From Pseudomonas floridensis (GTDB taxonomy: Bacteria > Pseudomonadota > Gammaproteobacteria > Pseudomonadales > Pseudomonadaceae): a DNA stretch of 64,000 bases. Shown here piece by piece: positions 43,460 through 53,241 of this stretch; position 1 is the stretch's first letter, and the number at the start of each line of letters is the position of its first letter. The notes under the pieces are model-generated. The model was not told the DNA's origin. It worked only from the letters and a program-made list of their open reading frames with translations, and searched no databases. The translations under genes were made by a program, and so were the position numbers. The stretch lies in NCBI RefSeq assembly GCF_002087235.1, contig NZ_MUIO01000019.1, positions 1 to 64,000 of the forward strand. Reading direction: 5' to 3'.

Positions 43460-45526
43460 ATGAATATGCCTATTTCTTCTGTCAAACAGGCCGACCCACA
43501 GGCCTCGCCCGCTTCTGCCAAAACCGGCCTGTCGGCGCTCTGGCGTCCGGCACTGCTGCAGGCTTTCGTCAAGCTGGATCCGCGTCTGCTCAAACGTTCC
43601 CCGGTGATGCTGGTGGTGGAACTGACCGCCATTCTGACCACGGTGCTGTGTGTCATTCCCGACCCGCAGGTCCCAACTTCGATCTGCGTACAGATCGCCT
43701 TGTGGCTGTGGTTCACCGTGCTGTTCGCCAACTTCGCCGAGGCGCTGGCCGAAGGCCGTGGCAAGGCGCGGGCCGACAGCCTCAAGGCGGGTAGCGAGGG
43801 TCTGAAAGCGCGCATCCGTGACGAGAGCGGCAGCCTGCACACGATCAACGCCAGCGAGCTGCGCAAAGGCGATGTGGTGCGCGTCGAGGCCGGTGAGATG
43901 ATTCCCGGCGATGGCGAAGTCATCGAAGGCATTGCCGCCGTCAACGAAGCGGCGATCACCGGCGAGTCCGCGCCGGTGATACGCGAATCCGGTGGTGACC
44001 GCTCGGCGGTTACCGGCAATACGCGCCTGGTGTCCGACTGGTTGCTGGTGCGCATCAGCGCCAACCCCGGCGAGTCGACCCTGGACCGCATGATTGCATT
44101 GGTGGAAGGCGCGAAACGTCAGAAGACGCCGAATGAAGTGGCGCTGGACATTCTGCTGATCGGCCTGACCCTGATCTTCCTGCTGGTGGTGATCACCCTG
44201 CAGCCGTTCGCGCATTTTGCCGGTGGCAGCCTGCCGCTGGTGTTTCTGGTGGCGCTGCTGGTGACGCTGATCCCGACCACCATTGGCGGCCTGCTGTCGG
44301 CGATCGGTATTGCCGGGATGGACCGCCTGGTGCGCTTGAACGTGATCGCCAAATCCGGTCGTGCCGTCGAGGCGGCCGGTGACGTGCATGTGTTGCTGCT
44401 GGACAAGACCGGCACCATCACGTTCGGCAACCGTCGTTGCGCGGCGATCTATGCAGCGCCGGGCGTGACGCCCAAGGAACTGGCCGAAGGTGCATTGCTC
44501 GCGTCGTTGGCCGACGATACCGCCGAAGGCAAATCCATCGTCGAATTCCTGCGCAACCTGCACCCGATGAACGAGCCGACACTGGGTTCGGTGACCGCTG
44601 TGCCGTTCAGCGCCGACACCCGGCTGTCCGGTGTGGATTATCAGGGCCATGTTTACCGCAAGGGCGCGGTGGATTCGTTGTTGGCGTTCATCGAACTGCA
44701 ACGCATCGATCTGCCTGCACCGCTGGCGCGTGAAGTCGACAAAATCGCCAAAACCGGTGGCACGCCGTTGCTGGTGTGCGCCAACGGCCGTCTGTTGGGC
44801 GCGATTCACCTCAAGGACGTGGTGAAGCCGGGCATCCGCGAGCGCTTCGAAGAACTGCGCAAGCTGGGCATCCGTACCGTCATGGTCACCGGTGACAACC
44901 CGCTGACCGCAGCGGCCATTGCTGCCGAGGCCGGGGTCGATGACGTGCTGGCCGAAGCCACTCCAGAGAAAAAGCTCGAGCGGATTCGTCAGGAGCAGGG
45001 CGAAGGGCGGCTGGTCGCCATGTGCGGCGACGGTGCCAACGATGCCCCGGCGCTGGCCCAGGCTGACGTCGGCATGGCCATGAACGACGGCACTCAGGCG
45101 GCACGCGAAGCGGCCAACATGGTCGATCTGGACAGCGACCCGACCAAACTGCTGGACGTGGTGCAGATCGGCAAGCAATTGCTGGTGACTCGCGGCGCGC
45201 TGACCACATTTTCGGTGGCCAACGACGTGGCCAAATACTTTGCGGTTCTGCCTGCTTTGTTCGCGGCGATCTACCCGCAACTGGCGGTGCTCAATGTGAT
45301 GCAACTGGCCAGCCCGCAGAGCGCGATTCTGTCGGCGATCATCTTCAATGCGCTGATCATCGTGGTGCTGATCCCGCTGGCATTGCGCGGCGTGCGCGTG
45401 CAGGCCGCCAGCGCAGCGCATCTGCTGCGACGCAACCTGCTGATCTACGGCGTGGGCGGCATTGTCGTGCCGTTTCTGGGGATCAAGCTGATCGACATGT
45501 TGCTGGTTGCCGTGGGCCTTGTCTGA
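43460..45526 (+). CDS. kdpB: potassium-transporting P-type ATPase subunit KdpB
   Basis: A 688-residue P-type ATPase, normal length. Key motifs: TGES of the actuator domain near residue 167, the phosphorylation site DKTGTIT with Asp about 315, the nucleotide-binding region and the hinge [14 protein letters not shown]. It hydrolyses ATP to drive K+ uptake through KdpA. The inner-membrane span pattern is as expected. It has a GGAG ribosome-binding site in the 10-base gap after kdpA. Confidence 0.98.
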   Translation: MNMPISSVKQADPQASPASAKTGLSALWRPALLQAFVKLDPRLLKRSPVMLVVELTAILTTVLCVIPDPQVPTSICVQIALWLWFTVLFANFAEALAEGRGKARADSLKAGSEGLKARIRDESGSLHTINASELRKGDVVRVEAGEMIPGDGEVIEGIAAVNEAAITGESAPVIRESGGDRSAVTGNTRLVSDWLLVRISANPGESTLDRMIALVEGAKRQKTPNEVALDILLIGLTLIFLLVVITLQPFAHFAGGSLPLVFLVALLVTLIPTTIGGLLSAIGIAGMDRLVRLNVIAKSGRAVEAAGDVHVLLLDKTGTITFGNRRCAAIYAAPGVTPKELAEGALLASLADDTAEGKSIVEFLRNLHPMNEPTLGSVTAVPFSADTRLSGVDYQGHVYRKGAVDSLLAFIELQRIDLPAPLAREVDKIAKTGGTPLLVCANGRLLGAIHLKDVVKPGIRERFEELRKLGIRTVMVTGDNPLTAAAIAAEAGVDDVLAEATPEKKLERIRQEQGEGRLVAMCGDGANDAPALAQADVGMAMNDGTQAAREAANMVDLDSDPTKLLDVVQIGKQLLVTRGALTTFSVANDVAKYFAVLPALFAAIYPQLAVLNVMQLASPQSAILSAIIFNALIIVVLIPLALRGVRVQAASAAHLLRRNLLIYGVGGIVVPFLGIKLIDMLLVAVGLV

Positions 45527-45586
45527 ACCGTTGACCAGGCTGCATGCCGGTCGGCTTGCAGCTTCACCTGATTGAGGATGTACACG

Positions 45587-46159
45587 ATGTCCAATGTATT
45601 GCGTCCGGCCCTGAGCCTGATCGTGTTGATGAGCCTGATCACGGGCGTGGCTTACCCGCTGCTGGTGACGGGCGTCGCGCAAGTGGCGTTCCCGGCGCAG
45701 GCCAACGGCAGCCTGCTGTACGACCAGGACGGCAAGGTGCGTGGTTCGGAATGGATCGCCCAGGCGTTCACCGGCGATGAGTGGTTTCAGCCTCGCCCTT
45801 CGGCGGGTGCTTTCGCGACCGTTGCCAGTGGTGCCAGCAACTTTGCGCCGAGCAATCCGGCGCTGGCGACTCGCGTCACCGAAGACGCGGCCAGGCTGGC
45901 GGTTGCCGGTCAGGGCCCGGTGCCGCTGGCCTTGCTGACCACGTCCGGCAGCGGCCTCGATCCGCATCTGTCACCCGAAGCGGCGGCCTGGCAAGCCTCG
46001 CGGGTGGCCGCGGCGCGTCAACTGCCGCTGGAGCAGGTTCAGGCATTGATCGAGGCCAACATCCGGCGTCCGCTGGTCGGTCCGCCCGTGGTCAATGTAT
46101 TGACCTTGAATATGAGCCTGAATCAGTTACCGTCTGCACAACGCAACGCGCAGTTGTAA
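45587..46159 (+). CDS. kdpC: potassium-transporting ATPase subunit KdpC
   Basis: A 190-residue protein from ATG 45587 (GAGG upstream). One N-terminal membrane anchor is followed by the extracytoplasmic KdpC domain with [22 protein letters not shown] and RVAAARQLP. It is needed for assembly and function of the KdpFABC complex. It lies 60 bases after kdpB and 37 bases before kdpD, so the pump and sensor genes probably share a transcript. Confidence 0.97.
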   Translation: MSNVLRPALSLIVLMSLITGVAYPLLVTGVAQVAFPAQANGSLLYDQDGKVRGSEWIAQAFTGDEWFQPRPSAGAFATVASGASNFAPSNPALATRVTEDAARLAVAGQGPVPLALLTTSGSGLDPHLSPEAAAWQASRVAAARQLPLEQVQALIEANIRRPLVGPPVVNVLTLNMSLNQLPSAQRNAQL

Positions 46160-46196
46160 CATCCGCTGAAACAATGAAAAGAGAGTGATACCCAAC

Positions 46197-48860
46197 GTGA
46201 GTGATTCCGGTCGAGCAGACGCATTACTGGCTCAATTGCCCCGCGACGGCCGGGGGAGGCTCAAGGTCTTTCTGGGTGCCGCGCCGGGCGTGGGCAAGAC
46301 CTACGCCATGTTGCAGGCCGCTCACAAACAGATGCGTCAGGGCGTGAACGTCATGGCCGGTGTGGTGGAAACCCACGGTCGCGCCGAAACCGAGGCGTTG
46401 CTCAACGGTCTGCCGCAGCAGCCGCTGTTGCGCAGCGAGTATCGCGGCATGACGCTGGAAGAAATGGACCTGGACGCCTTGCTCAAGGCGGCACCGAGCC
46501 TGGTGCTGGTCGACGAACTGGCGCACAGCAATGCGCCCGGCAGTCGCCATGCCAAACGCTGGCAGGATGTTCAGGAACTGCTGGCTGCGGGTATCGATGT
46601 CTACACCACGGTCAATGTTCAGCATCTGGAAAGTCTCAATGATCAGGTGCGTGGCATCACCGGCGTGCAGGTGCGCGAAACGCTGCCGGACTGGGTGTTG
46701 CAGGAAGCGTTCGACCTGATCCTGATCGACTTGCCGCCCCGTGAACTGCTTGAGCGTCTGCGCGAAGGCAAGGTCTACGTCCCGGAGCAGGCGCGCGCCG
46801 CGATTGATGCGTTCTTCACGCCGACCAACCTCAGCGCACTGCGCGAACTGGCAATGCAGACCGCCGCGACTCAGGTCGATAACGATCTGGCGCAGAGCTA
46901 TCGGCAGTTGGGCCAGGCCGCCCCGGCGGTGCGCGGGCGTCTGCTGGTGGGCATCGACGGCGACATGCAGGCCGAAAGCCTGGTGCGTCATGCCAGCCGC
47001 GTCGCTCAGCGCCGCCATTTGCCGTGGAGCGCGGTGCATGTGGATGACGGGCAGACGCTGGACGAACAGTCCCGGGCCCGTCTGCAAGGTGCCCAGCAAC
47101 TGGCCGAGCGGCTGGGCGGCGAAGTGGTTTCGCTGCGCGCCGGAGAAGTGGCCCGGACCCTGATCCAGCACGCGGTGGAACGGCGTGCCAACGTGGTGCT
47201 GGTCGGTCAGTCCCACAGGCACTGGCATCGTCGCCTGTTTGGCGGCGGTGTCGCGGCGCGGCTGCTGCGCGAGGGGCACGGTCTGGAAGTCTGCGTGCTC
47301 GATGACAGCGAGCAACTGACCGATCAGCCGCCCCGTGCCCGCCCGCTGCGTGACGTGGTGTGGTTCGATTACGGCCTGGCGCTGGCGGCCACGCTTTTGG
47401 CCAGTCTGGTGGCGTGGGGCGTGTCTGGGGTGCTGGCGTTGCCCAACATCTCGCTGATCTTTCTCGCTGCTGTACTGCTGGTGGCGGTGCGCAGCAGCAT
47501 GGGGCCGGCGCTGGCCTGTGCCGGTCTGTCGTTTCTGGCCTATGACTTTCTGTTCATTCCGCCCAGCTTTTCATTGAGCATCCAGCGCGACGAAGACGTA
47601 CTGACCCTGCTGTTTTTCCTGCTGATGTCGGCGCTGACCGGCAAACTGGCAGCGCGGCAGCGTCGGCAACTGCAGGCGCTGCGCGACACGCAGGAACAGA
47701 CCAGCGAGTTGCTCGACCTGTCGCGCAAGATGACTGCCGCAACCGACAGCAAGGCGGTCTTTCATGCGGCAGAGCAGCATTTCAGTGGCTGGAAAGAGCT
47801 CAAGCTGTGCCTGCTGGATCGCGACAGGCAGGGCGGCTGGACGGTGGAAGCCGGCGGGCCGCTGACCTTTTCCGAAGCCGAACGCGCCGCGGCCGACTGG
47901 GCCTGGCAGCACGAGCAACCGGCGGGCAGCGGCACCGGCACGTTGCCGTCGGGGCAATGGTGGTGGTGGCCGATCACCGCTGAAGAAGGCCCCTTGGCGC
48001 TGCTCGGCGTCAGCGCCAGAAAAGGCCAGTCGTTCACTGCGCAGCACCGGCGTCTGCTGGCTGCGCTCACCCAGCCTTTGGCCCAGGCTCTGGCGCGTGC
48101 GCAATTGGCCGAAGAGCTGGAAGCTGCTCGTCTGCACGGCGAAACCGAACAACTGCGCAGCGCCTTGCTGGCCTCGGTGTCCCATGACCTGCGCACGCCA
48201 TTGACCTCCATGCGCGGCAGCATCGACAGTCTGCTGGCGCTGGGTGAGGCCATCCCGCTGGAGGACCGGCGCGAACTGCTCGAAGGTACCCGCGATGAGG
48301 CCGAACGTCTGGATCGCTATATCCAGAACCTGCTGGACATGACTCGACTGGGCCACGGCGCGCTGAAGCTGGCGCGTGACTGGGTGTCGCCGGCCGACAT
48401 CGTCGGCAGCGCGCTCAATCGGCTGCGCGCGGTGATGGCGTCGTTGCAGGTCAGCACCCAGGTCGCCGACGCCTTGCCGTTGCTGTATGTGCACGCCGCG
48501 TTGATCGAACAGGCGCTGGTCAACGTGCTGGAAAACGCCGCCCGTTTTTCGCCAGCGGGCGGTCGCCTGCACGTGGCGGCGGGGGTGATCGACAGTGAGC
48601 TGTTTTTCTCGGTCAGTGACGAAGGGCCAGGCATTCCCGAAGATGAACGGGCGAAGATCTTCGACATGTTCTACACCGCCGCACGCGGTGATCGGGGCGG
48701 TCAGGGCACAGGTCTGGGGCTGGCGATCTGTCAGGGCATGGTCGGCGCGCACGGCGGACGCTTGAGTGTCGAGGACGGCATCGACGGGCTGGGCACGCGC
48801 ATCACGCTGTTCCTGCCTTTGCAGGCTCAACCTGAAGCTGAGCAGGAGGAGCAGGCTTGA
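46197..48860 (+). CDS. kdpD: sensor histidine kinase KdpD
   Basis: About 887 residues. N-terminal KdpD domain with Walker A GAAPGVGKT and LVDELAHSNAPG, then a Usp-like domain, four clustered membrane segments near residues 390-490, a GAF-like region, the H-box VSHDLRTPLTSMRG with His about 663, N-box and GTGLGLAI. It senses potassium limitation or turgor and phosphorylates KdpE. No ATG is available at the start: I choose GTG 46197 (VSDSGRADALL) over GTG 46185, since the family usually begins MSDSGRA-like and GAGAG lies upstream. The start is uncertain by four codons. Confidence 0.95.
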   Translation: MSDSGRADALLAQLPRDGRGRLKVFLGAAPGVGKTYAMLQAAHKQMRQGVNVMAGVVETHGRAETEALLNGLPQQPLLRSEYRGMTLEEMDLDALLKAAPSLVLVDELAHSNAPGSRHAKRWQDVQELLAAGIDVYTTVNVQHLESLNDQVRGITGVQVRETLPDWVLQEAFDLILIDLPPRELLERLREGKVYVPEQARAAIDAFFTPTNLSALRELAMQTAATQVDNDLAQSYRQLGQAAPAVRGRLLVGIDGDMQAESLVRHASRVAQRRHLPWSAVHVDDGQTLDEQSRARLQGAQQLAERLGGEVVSLRAGEVARTLIQHAVERRANVVLVGQSHRHWHRRLFGGGVAARLLREGHGLEVCVLDDSEQLTDQPPRARPLRDVVWFDYGLALAATLLASLVAWGVSGVLALPNISLIFLAAVLLVAVRSSMGPALACAGLSFLAYDFLFIPPSFSLSIQRDEDVLTLLFFLLMSALTGKLAARQRRQLQALRDTQEQTSELLDLSRKMTAATDSKAVFHAAEQHFSGWKELKLCLLDRDRQGGWTVEAGGPLTFSEAERAAADWAWQHEQPAGSGTGTLPSGQWWWWPITAEEGPLALLGVSARKGQSFTAQHRRLLAALTQPLAQALARAQLAEELEAARLHGETEQLRSALLASVSHDLRTPLTSMRGSIDSLLALGEAIPLEDRRELLEGTRDEAERLDRYIQNLLDMTRLGHGALKLARDWVSPADIVGSALNRLRAVMASLQVSTQVADALPLLYVHAALIEQALVNVLENAARFSPAGGRLHVAAGVIDSELFFSVSDEGPGIPEDERAKIFDMFYTAARGDRGGQGTGLGLAICQGMVGAHGGRLSVEDGIDGLGTRITLFLPLQAQPEAEQEEQA

Positions 48861-48915
48861 GTCGATCCCGGGTTACGCTAGCGCTTACTGACGGCAACGA
48901 AACGGCAGCGCGCTC

Positions 48916-49611
48916 ATGAGTCAGACGGCAACCATCCTGGTGATCGACGACGAACCGCAGATTCGCAAATTCCTGCGCATCAGCCTGGTGTCCCAAGGCT
49001 ACAAAGTGCTGGAGGCCGCCACCGGTGCCGATGGTCTGACTCAGGCGGCGTTGAACAAGCCCGATCTGGTGGTGCTCGACCTGGGGCTGCCGGACATGGA
49101 CGGCCAGCAGGTGCTGAGCGATATCCGCGAATGGTCGGCGGTGCCGGTTCTGGTGCTCTCGGTACGCGCCAGCGAGGCTCAGAAGGTTCAGGCGCTGGAT
49201 GCCGGTGCCAACGATTACGTGACCAAGCCGTTTGGCATTCAAGAGTTTCTCGCCAGGATCCGCTCGCTGCTGCGTCAGGTGCCGGGCAGCGAAAAGCCCG
49301 AGTCTGCGCTCGGCTTTGGTCCGCTGACTGTGGATCTTGCGTACCGGCGCGTGCTGCTGGACGGCAACGAAGTCGCGCTGACCCGCAAGGAGTACGCCGT
49401 GCTGGCGCAACTGGCACGCCATCCCGGACGGGTCATCACCCAGCAGCAACTGCTCAAGGACATCTGGGGACCGACCCACACCGAGGACAGTCACTACCTG
49501 CGCATTGTGGTCGGGCACCTGCGTCAGAAACTGGGCGATGACCCGACCGCGCCAAGGTTCATCATCACCGAGGCTGGCGTCGGCTATCGGCTGCTGGCCA
49601 GGGAACCGTGA
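48916..49611 (+). CDS. kdpE: response regulator KdpE
   Basis: A 231-residue OmpR-family regulator, normal length. Receiver: DDEPQIR, phospho-acceptor Asp about 55 in VVLDLGLPDMDG, VTKPFG switch Lys. The winged helix ends in FIITEAGVGYRLL. It activates kdpFABC and should bind the phased TTTAC repeats upstream of kdpF. It follows kdpD by 55 bases without a good ribosome-binding site. The stop is 99 bases from the convergent patatin gene; no terminator is obvious there. Confidence 0.96.
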   Translation: MSQTATILVIDDEPQIRKFLRISLVSQGYKVLEAATGADGLTQAALNKPDLVVLDLGLPDMDGQQVLSDIREWSAVPVLVLSVRASEAQKVQALDAGANDYVTKPFGIQEFLARIRSLLRQVPGSEKPESALGFGPLTVDLAYRRVLLDGNEVALTRKEYAVLAQLARHPGRVITQQQLLKDIWGPTHTEDSHYLRIVVGHLRQKLGDDPTAPRFIITEAGVGYRLLAREP

Positions 49612-49710
49612 CGCTTTGCGCCGCTTGACGACTGACGCATGGCGTCCTGGAGGGGGCTGACTACACCGAGGCGCTGGAGTTGCCCGGAAAGCGTGATCAG
49701 GCGCACAGGT

Positions 49711-50766
49711 TCAACGCTGGTCACGTTCATACCTGTCCAGCGTGTCACTGGCGATTTCCCGGCCCAGGGCGATCAGTTCCGGGGCCTTGTAGAACTCGAA
49801 GAACCGGCAGACACGTTTGGGTACGTTGATCAGAATGTCCGGCGGGTAACCGGCAATCTTGTACTGCGCCAGTGATGTCTGCATCACTTCGAAACTCTGG
49901 TTGATCAGGTCCAGCAGCGATGCAGGCCCCACGTTGTCGATGATGACCGAGCCGCTCGCCGATTTCGGCGCGCCTTCGGCTTGTGGCCCGGCGGCGGGTT
50001 GCTGGCCCTGCGGGTCTGCACTGGCTTCGCCGAGCCACGGGCTGGGGACGCGGGCGGCGGCCGTTTTCAGGCTGCTCGCATCGGCGGTGATCGCCGTTAC
50101 GCCGGTGGTATCGGGTTTGCGCCGGAACGGCAGACGCGAGCCGAGCGAATTGATCAGCAGATCAAAGCGTTTCTTTACCGCAGGCGGCCGCTCGATGACC
50201 GGCAATTGATAATGTTGCTGATGGGTGGCGTTGAGGTTGACCGCCACGATTAAATCGCAGTGGCTGGACACCACCGGCACGATGGGCAGAGGGTTCAGCA
50301 GACCGCCATCGACCAGCATCCGGCCGCCCTGCATGACCGGTGTGAACAGGCTGGGAATGGCGGCAGACGCACGCATTGCCTGGTGCAGACAGCCTTCCTG
50401 AAACCAGATTTCCTGCTGGTTGGTCAGGTCCGTGGCCACCGCCGTGTAGGGAATGCGCAGGTCTTCGATGTCGATTTCGCCCACGATGTCGCGAATCTGA
50501 CCGAAGACTTTTTCACCGCGTATCGCGCCAAGCCGGAAACTGACGTCCACCAGCCGCAGGACATCCAGATAATCCAGGCTTTCAATCCACTCGCGGTACT
50601 GTCCAAGCTTGCCCGCCGCGTAGATCCCGCCGACCACCGCACCCATTGAGCAACCCGCGATGCAGGCGATCTCGTAGTCGCGTTTTTCCAGTTCCTCGAT
50701 CACGCCAATGTGGGCGTAACCCCGTGCTCCGCCCGACCCCAGTACCAGCGCTATGCGTTTTTTCAT
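49711..50766 (-). CDS. patatin-like phospholipase family protein (RssA-like)
   Basis: A 351-residue protein from ATG 50766 (AGGAG 7 bases upstream). Patatin dyad: glycine-rich oxyanion loop GSGGARGYAHIG, nucleophile elbow GCSMG with Ser about 40, and catalytic Asp about 153 in DGGLLNPLP. No signal peptide, so cytoplasmic or peripheral. A variable low-complexity segment (Pro/Ala/Gly) lies near residues 235-270, before a conserved C-terminal helix. Expected activity: acyl-ester hydrolysis on phospholipids; the substrate is not known. Confidence 0.9.
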   Translation of the reverse strand: MKKRIALVLGSGGARGYAHIGVIEELEKRDYEIACIAGCSMGAVVGGIYAAGKLGQYREWIESLDYLDVLRLVDVSFRLGAIRGEKVFGQIRDIVGEIDIEDLRIPYTAVATDLTNQQEIWFQEGCLHQAMRASAAIPSLFTPVMQGGRMLVDGGLLNPLPIVPVVSSHCDLIVAVNLNATHQQHYQLPVIERPPAVKKRFDLLINSLGSRLPFRRKPDTTGVTAITADASSLKTAAARVPSPWLGEASADPQGQQPAAGPQAEGAPKSASGSVIIDNVGPASLLDLINQSFEVMQTSLAQYKIAGYPPDILINVPKRVCRFFEFYKAPELIALGREIASDTLDRYERDQR

Positions 50767-50917
50767 CCGTACGCTCCTGAGCAGTGGCTTACCTTACCTG
50801 TAACACCCGCCGTCACGCGACGAAAAGAGTTACCCTTGGGGCCGCGCGTGATGGCACTTTTACCGGGTAACGCCGTCAAAGCCGCACATTCCATTTCTAC
50901 TCTTTGAGGTAACACCC

Positions 50918-51196
50918 ATGAAAGCCTGGATCTGTCTGCCATTGTTCATCGTGGTTCTTGCAGGTTGTGCTGGCAAGACCGGGTATCGGGACAGCTGCGC
51001 CACTCAGCTCGACGCTGCCTGGCATGAGCTCGATCTGGCCAAGGCCGAAGGCTTTGCCGGCACCGTGAGTTACTCCAAGGCGCTTTCGCTGCTGACCGGT
51101 GCCAAGACCCAGCAACAGTTCGAAGCGTTCGAAGGCTGCACCGAGAAATCCGAAAAAGCCCGTTTCTACATTCGTGAGTCGCGCGCCGGTCGTTGA
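50918..51196 (+). CDS. small lipoprotein
   Basis: A 92-residue protein with GAGG before ATG 50918. The signal peptide ends in a lipobox (VLAGC). The mature part is helical and acidic/basic mixed, with two further Cys (DSCATQ, EGCTEK) about 60 residues apart, which could form a disulfide. Common in Pseudomonas as an uncharacterised lipoprotein; function unknown. Divergent from the patatin gene. Confidence 0.8.
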   Translation: MKAWICLPLFIVVLAGCAGKTGYRDSCATQLDAAWHELDLAKAEGFAGTVSYSKALSLLTGAKTQQQFEAFEGCTEKSEKARFYIRESRAGR

Positions 51197-51370
51197 TTGA
51201 TCCCTGCGGGCAAGCGCTGTTCTGGCGCTTGCCCACTGCCGTTTTACCTCTGCTTCAGCAAATCCCCACTTCCTTTTGCGAAACGGCCTACGCTAACCGT
51301 AAAGGGTTCGGACGTTTGGCATCTTTTCACGTCTGACCAGACATCAAGCAGTCGCCGGGGAGGCGTTTCG

Positions 51371-52288
51371 ATGGGCAACAGACTTGATGCATGCCTGAGC
51401 GCCATTAACGAAGTGGTGCTGGGCAAGGAAGCACAGGTACGTCTGGCGATGACCTGTCTGATCGGTGGCGGGCATTTGCTGATCGAAGACTTGCCCGGCA
51501 TGGGCAAAACCACGCTCAGCCATGCGCTGGCGAAGATTCTGGGGCTGAGCTATCAGCGTATCCAGTTCACCTCCGATCTGCTGCCAGGCGACATTCTCGG
51601 CACGTCGGTGTTCGACCGCGACACCGGACAATTCACCTTTCATCCGGGGCCGATCTTCGCCGAACTGGTATTAGCCGATGAAATCAACCGGGCCACGCCC
51701 AAAAGTCAGAGCGCTTTGCTGGAAGCCATGGAAGAAGGGCAGGTGTCGATCGAAGGCGCTACCCGTCTTTTGCCCGATCCATTCTTCGTGATCGCAACCC
51801 AGAACCCTTTCAGTTCCGGCGGCACCTTCGCGTTGCCAGAGTCTCAGCTGGATCGCTTCCTGATGCGTATTTCCATGGGCTATCCGGCCAGGGCCGCCGA
51901 AAAGGCACTGTTGCTGGGCGAGTCGAGGCGTGAACTGCTACCGCGTCTGCAGCCGATGCTCGACCACACGCTGCTCGGTCAGTTACAGGCCGAGGCTCGG
52001 CAGGTGAGGGCCAGCGATGCGCTGGTCGATTACGTGCTGCGCCTGGTGGATGCGACTCGCAGTCAGCCGCAGTTCGCTTATGGGTTATCGCCACGTGCCA
52101 GTCTGGCGATTCTGGCCGCGTCGCGGGCCTGGGCCATGTTGACGGGGCGCGATTATGTGATTCCGGAAGACGTGCAGGCGGTGCTGCCTTCGGTGGTCGG
52201 GCACCGGCTGCGTGAGCGGACCGACCCGACCGGCCATGGCGGCGGGGCGCTGGTGCAATGGCTGCTGCGTGAGGTGCCAGTGCTTTGA
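51371..52288 (+). CDS. MoxR family AAA+ ATPase
   Basis: A 305-residue ATPase. The start is ATG 51371 (GGGGAGG upstream), not the longer open frame from 51197. Walker A LPGMGKTT, Walker B LVLADEINR, sensor region ATQNPFSSGGTFALPESQLDRF. MoxR proteins act as chaperones for maturation of protein complexes. Here it is the first gene of a tightly coupled trio with the DUF58 and transglutaminase proteins; its stop overlaps the next start by four bases. The order matches PA2875-PA2873 of P. aeruginosa as I recall it. Confidence 0.94.
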   Translation: MGNRLDACLSAINEVVLGKEAQVRLAMTCLIGGGHLLIEDLPGMGKTTLSHALAKILGLSYQRIQFTSDLLPGDILGTSVFDRDTGQFTFHPGPIFAELVLADEINRATPKSQSALLEAMEEGQVSIEGATRLLPDPFFVIATQNPFSSGGTFALPESQLDRFLMRISMGYPARAAEKALLLGESRRELLPRLQPMLDHTLLGQLQAEARQVRASDALVDYVLRLVDATRSQPQFAYGLSPRASLAILAASRAWAMLTGRDYVIPEDVQAVLPSVVGHRLRERTDPTGHGGGALVQWLLREVPVL

Positions 52289-53241
52289 TCCCGCCGCTCA
52301 AACCGTTCTGGCAACGCTGGCTGGCAAAGCGCATTCCCGCAGCGTCGCGTATCGTGCTCGATCATCGGCGCATTTTCATTCTACCGACCCGCACCGGCGC
52401 GACCTTCGCCGTAGTGTTGGTTCTGATGCTGTTGGTCGCGATCAACTATCAGAACAGCCTGGCGTACGGCCTGACCTTCCTGTTGCTGTCGGTCGGGGTG
52501 CTGGCGATTTTGCACACCTACCGAAACCTGAGTGGGCTGATCCTCAGTGCCGGGCCGGCACGTTCGGTGTTCGTTGGCGAACCGGTGCAGTTGCGTCTGC
52601 GCCTGGAAAGCTCAAGCCAGGCGCATCAGGCACTCGGGTTTGGATGGGACGCCGTGAACCTGCAACACGGCGACGTCAGCGCTCAAGGAATGAGCGAAGT
52701 CGAGTTGACGCTGCCGGCAGAGCAGCGTGGCTGGCTGCGTGCGCCCCGGCTGCGGGTGGAAAGCCTGTTCCCACTGGGCATCTTTCGCGCCTGGACCTGG
52801 CTGGATCTGGAGCAGACGGCGCTCATCTACCCCAGACCGCTGGCTGGCACCATGCCGTTGCTCACGGGTGTGCAGCCTCATGCCGAGGATGACGGTCACG
52901 CGACTCAAGGTGCGGGCGTGGATGACTATCAGGGATTGCGCGGCTACCAGCCGGGCGATAACCGTGGGCGTTTGCACTGGAAAGCCTATTCTCGAGGGCA
53001 GGGGCTGCTGGTCAAGGATTTCACCGATTTGAGCGGCCACGAGCTTTGCCTGGATTTTCTCGCATTGGGCGGCGACATCGAAGAGCGCCTGTCGCGCCTG
53101 TGTTATTGGGTGCTGGAGTTGTCGGAGCGTCGCCAACCCTTTGCACTGCGCCTGCCGGGCTTTCTGTCCAGCGTGGACAGCGGCGACGCGCACCGGGAAA
53201 CCTGTCTGCGTGCGCTGGCGCTGTACGGACAGCGACCATGA
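52285..53241 (+). CDS. DUF58 domain-containing protein
   Basis: A 318-residue protein read from TTG 52285, which overlaps the moxR stop (TTGA); GAGG lies upstream and no ATG is available nearby. Two membrane segments lie near residues 37-75. The rest is the DUF58 region with YQGLRGYQPGDNRGRLHWKAY, the family signature. The frequently associated MIDAS motif is not evident. It belongs to the MoxR-DUF58-transglutaminase module and probably serves the adjacent TgpA. Translation is coupled at both ends (4-base overlaps). Confidence 0.92.
   Translation: MIPPLKPFWQRWLAKRIPAASRIVLDHRRIFILPTRTGATFAVVLVLMLLVAINYQNSLAYGLTFLLLSVGVLAILHTYRNLSGLILSAGPARSVFVGEPVQLRLRLESSSQAHQALGFGWDAVNLQHGDVSAQGMSEVELTLPAEQRGWLRAPRLRVESLFPLGIFRAWTWLDLEQTALIYPRPLAGTMPLLTGVQPHAEDDGHATQGAGVDDYQGLRGYQPGDNRGRLHWKAYSRGQGLLVKDFTDLSGHELCLDFLALGGDIEERLSRLCYWVLELSERRQPFALRLPGFLSSVDSGDAHRETCLRALALYGQRP

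Noticed and set aside
43349..45967. 872-codon open frame on the minus strand opposite kdpB/kdpC
   Set aside because: It is the antisense of kdpB, which has all P-type ATPase motifs. The frame is rich in His, Gln and Arg as expected of a shadow frame in G+C-rich DNA and has no ribosome-binding site or family signature.
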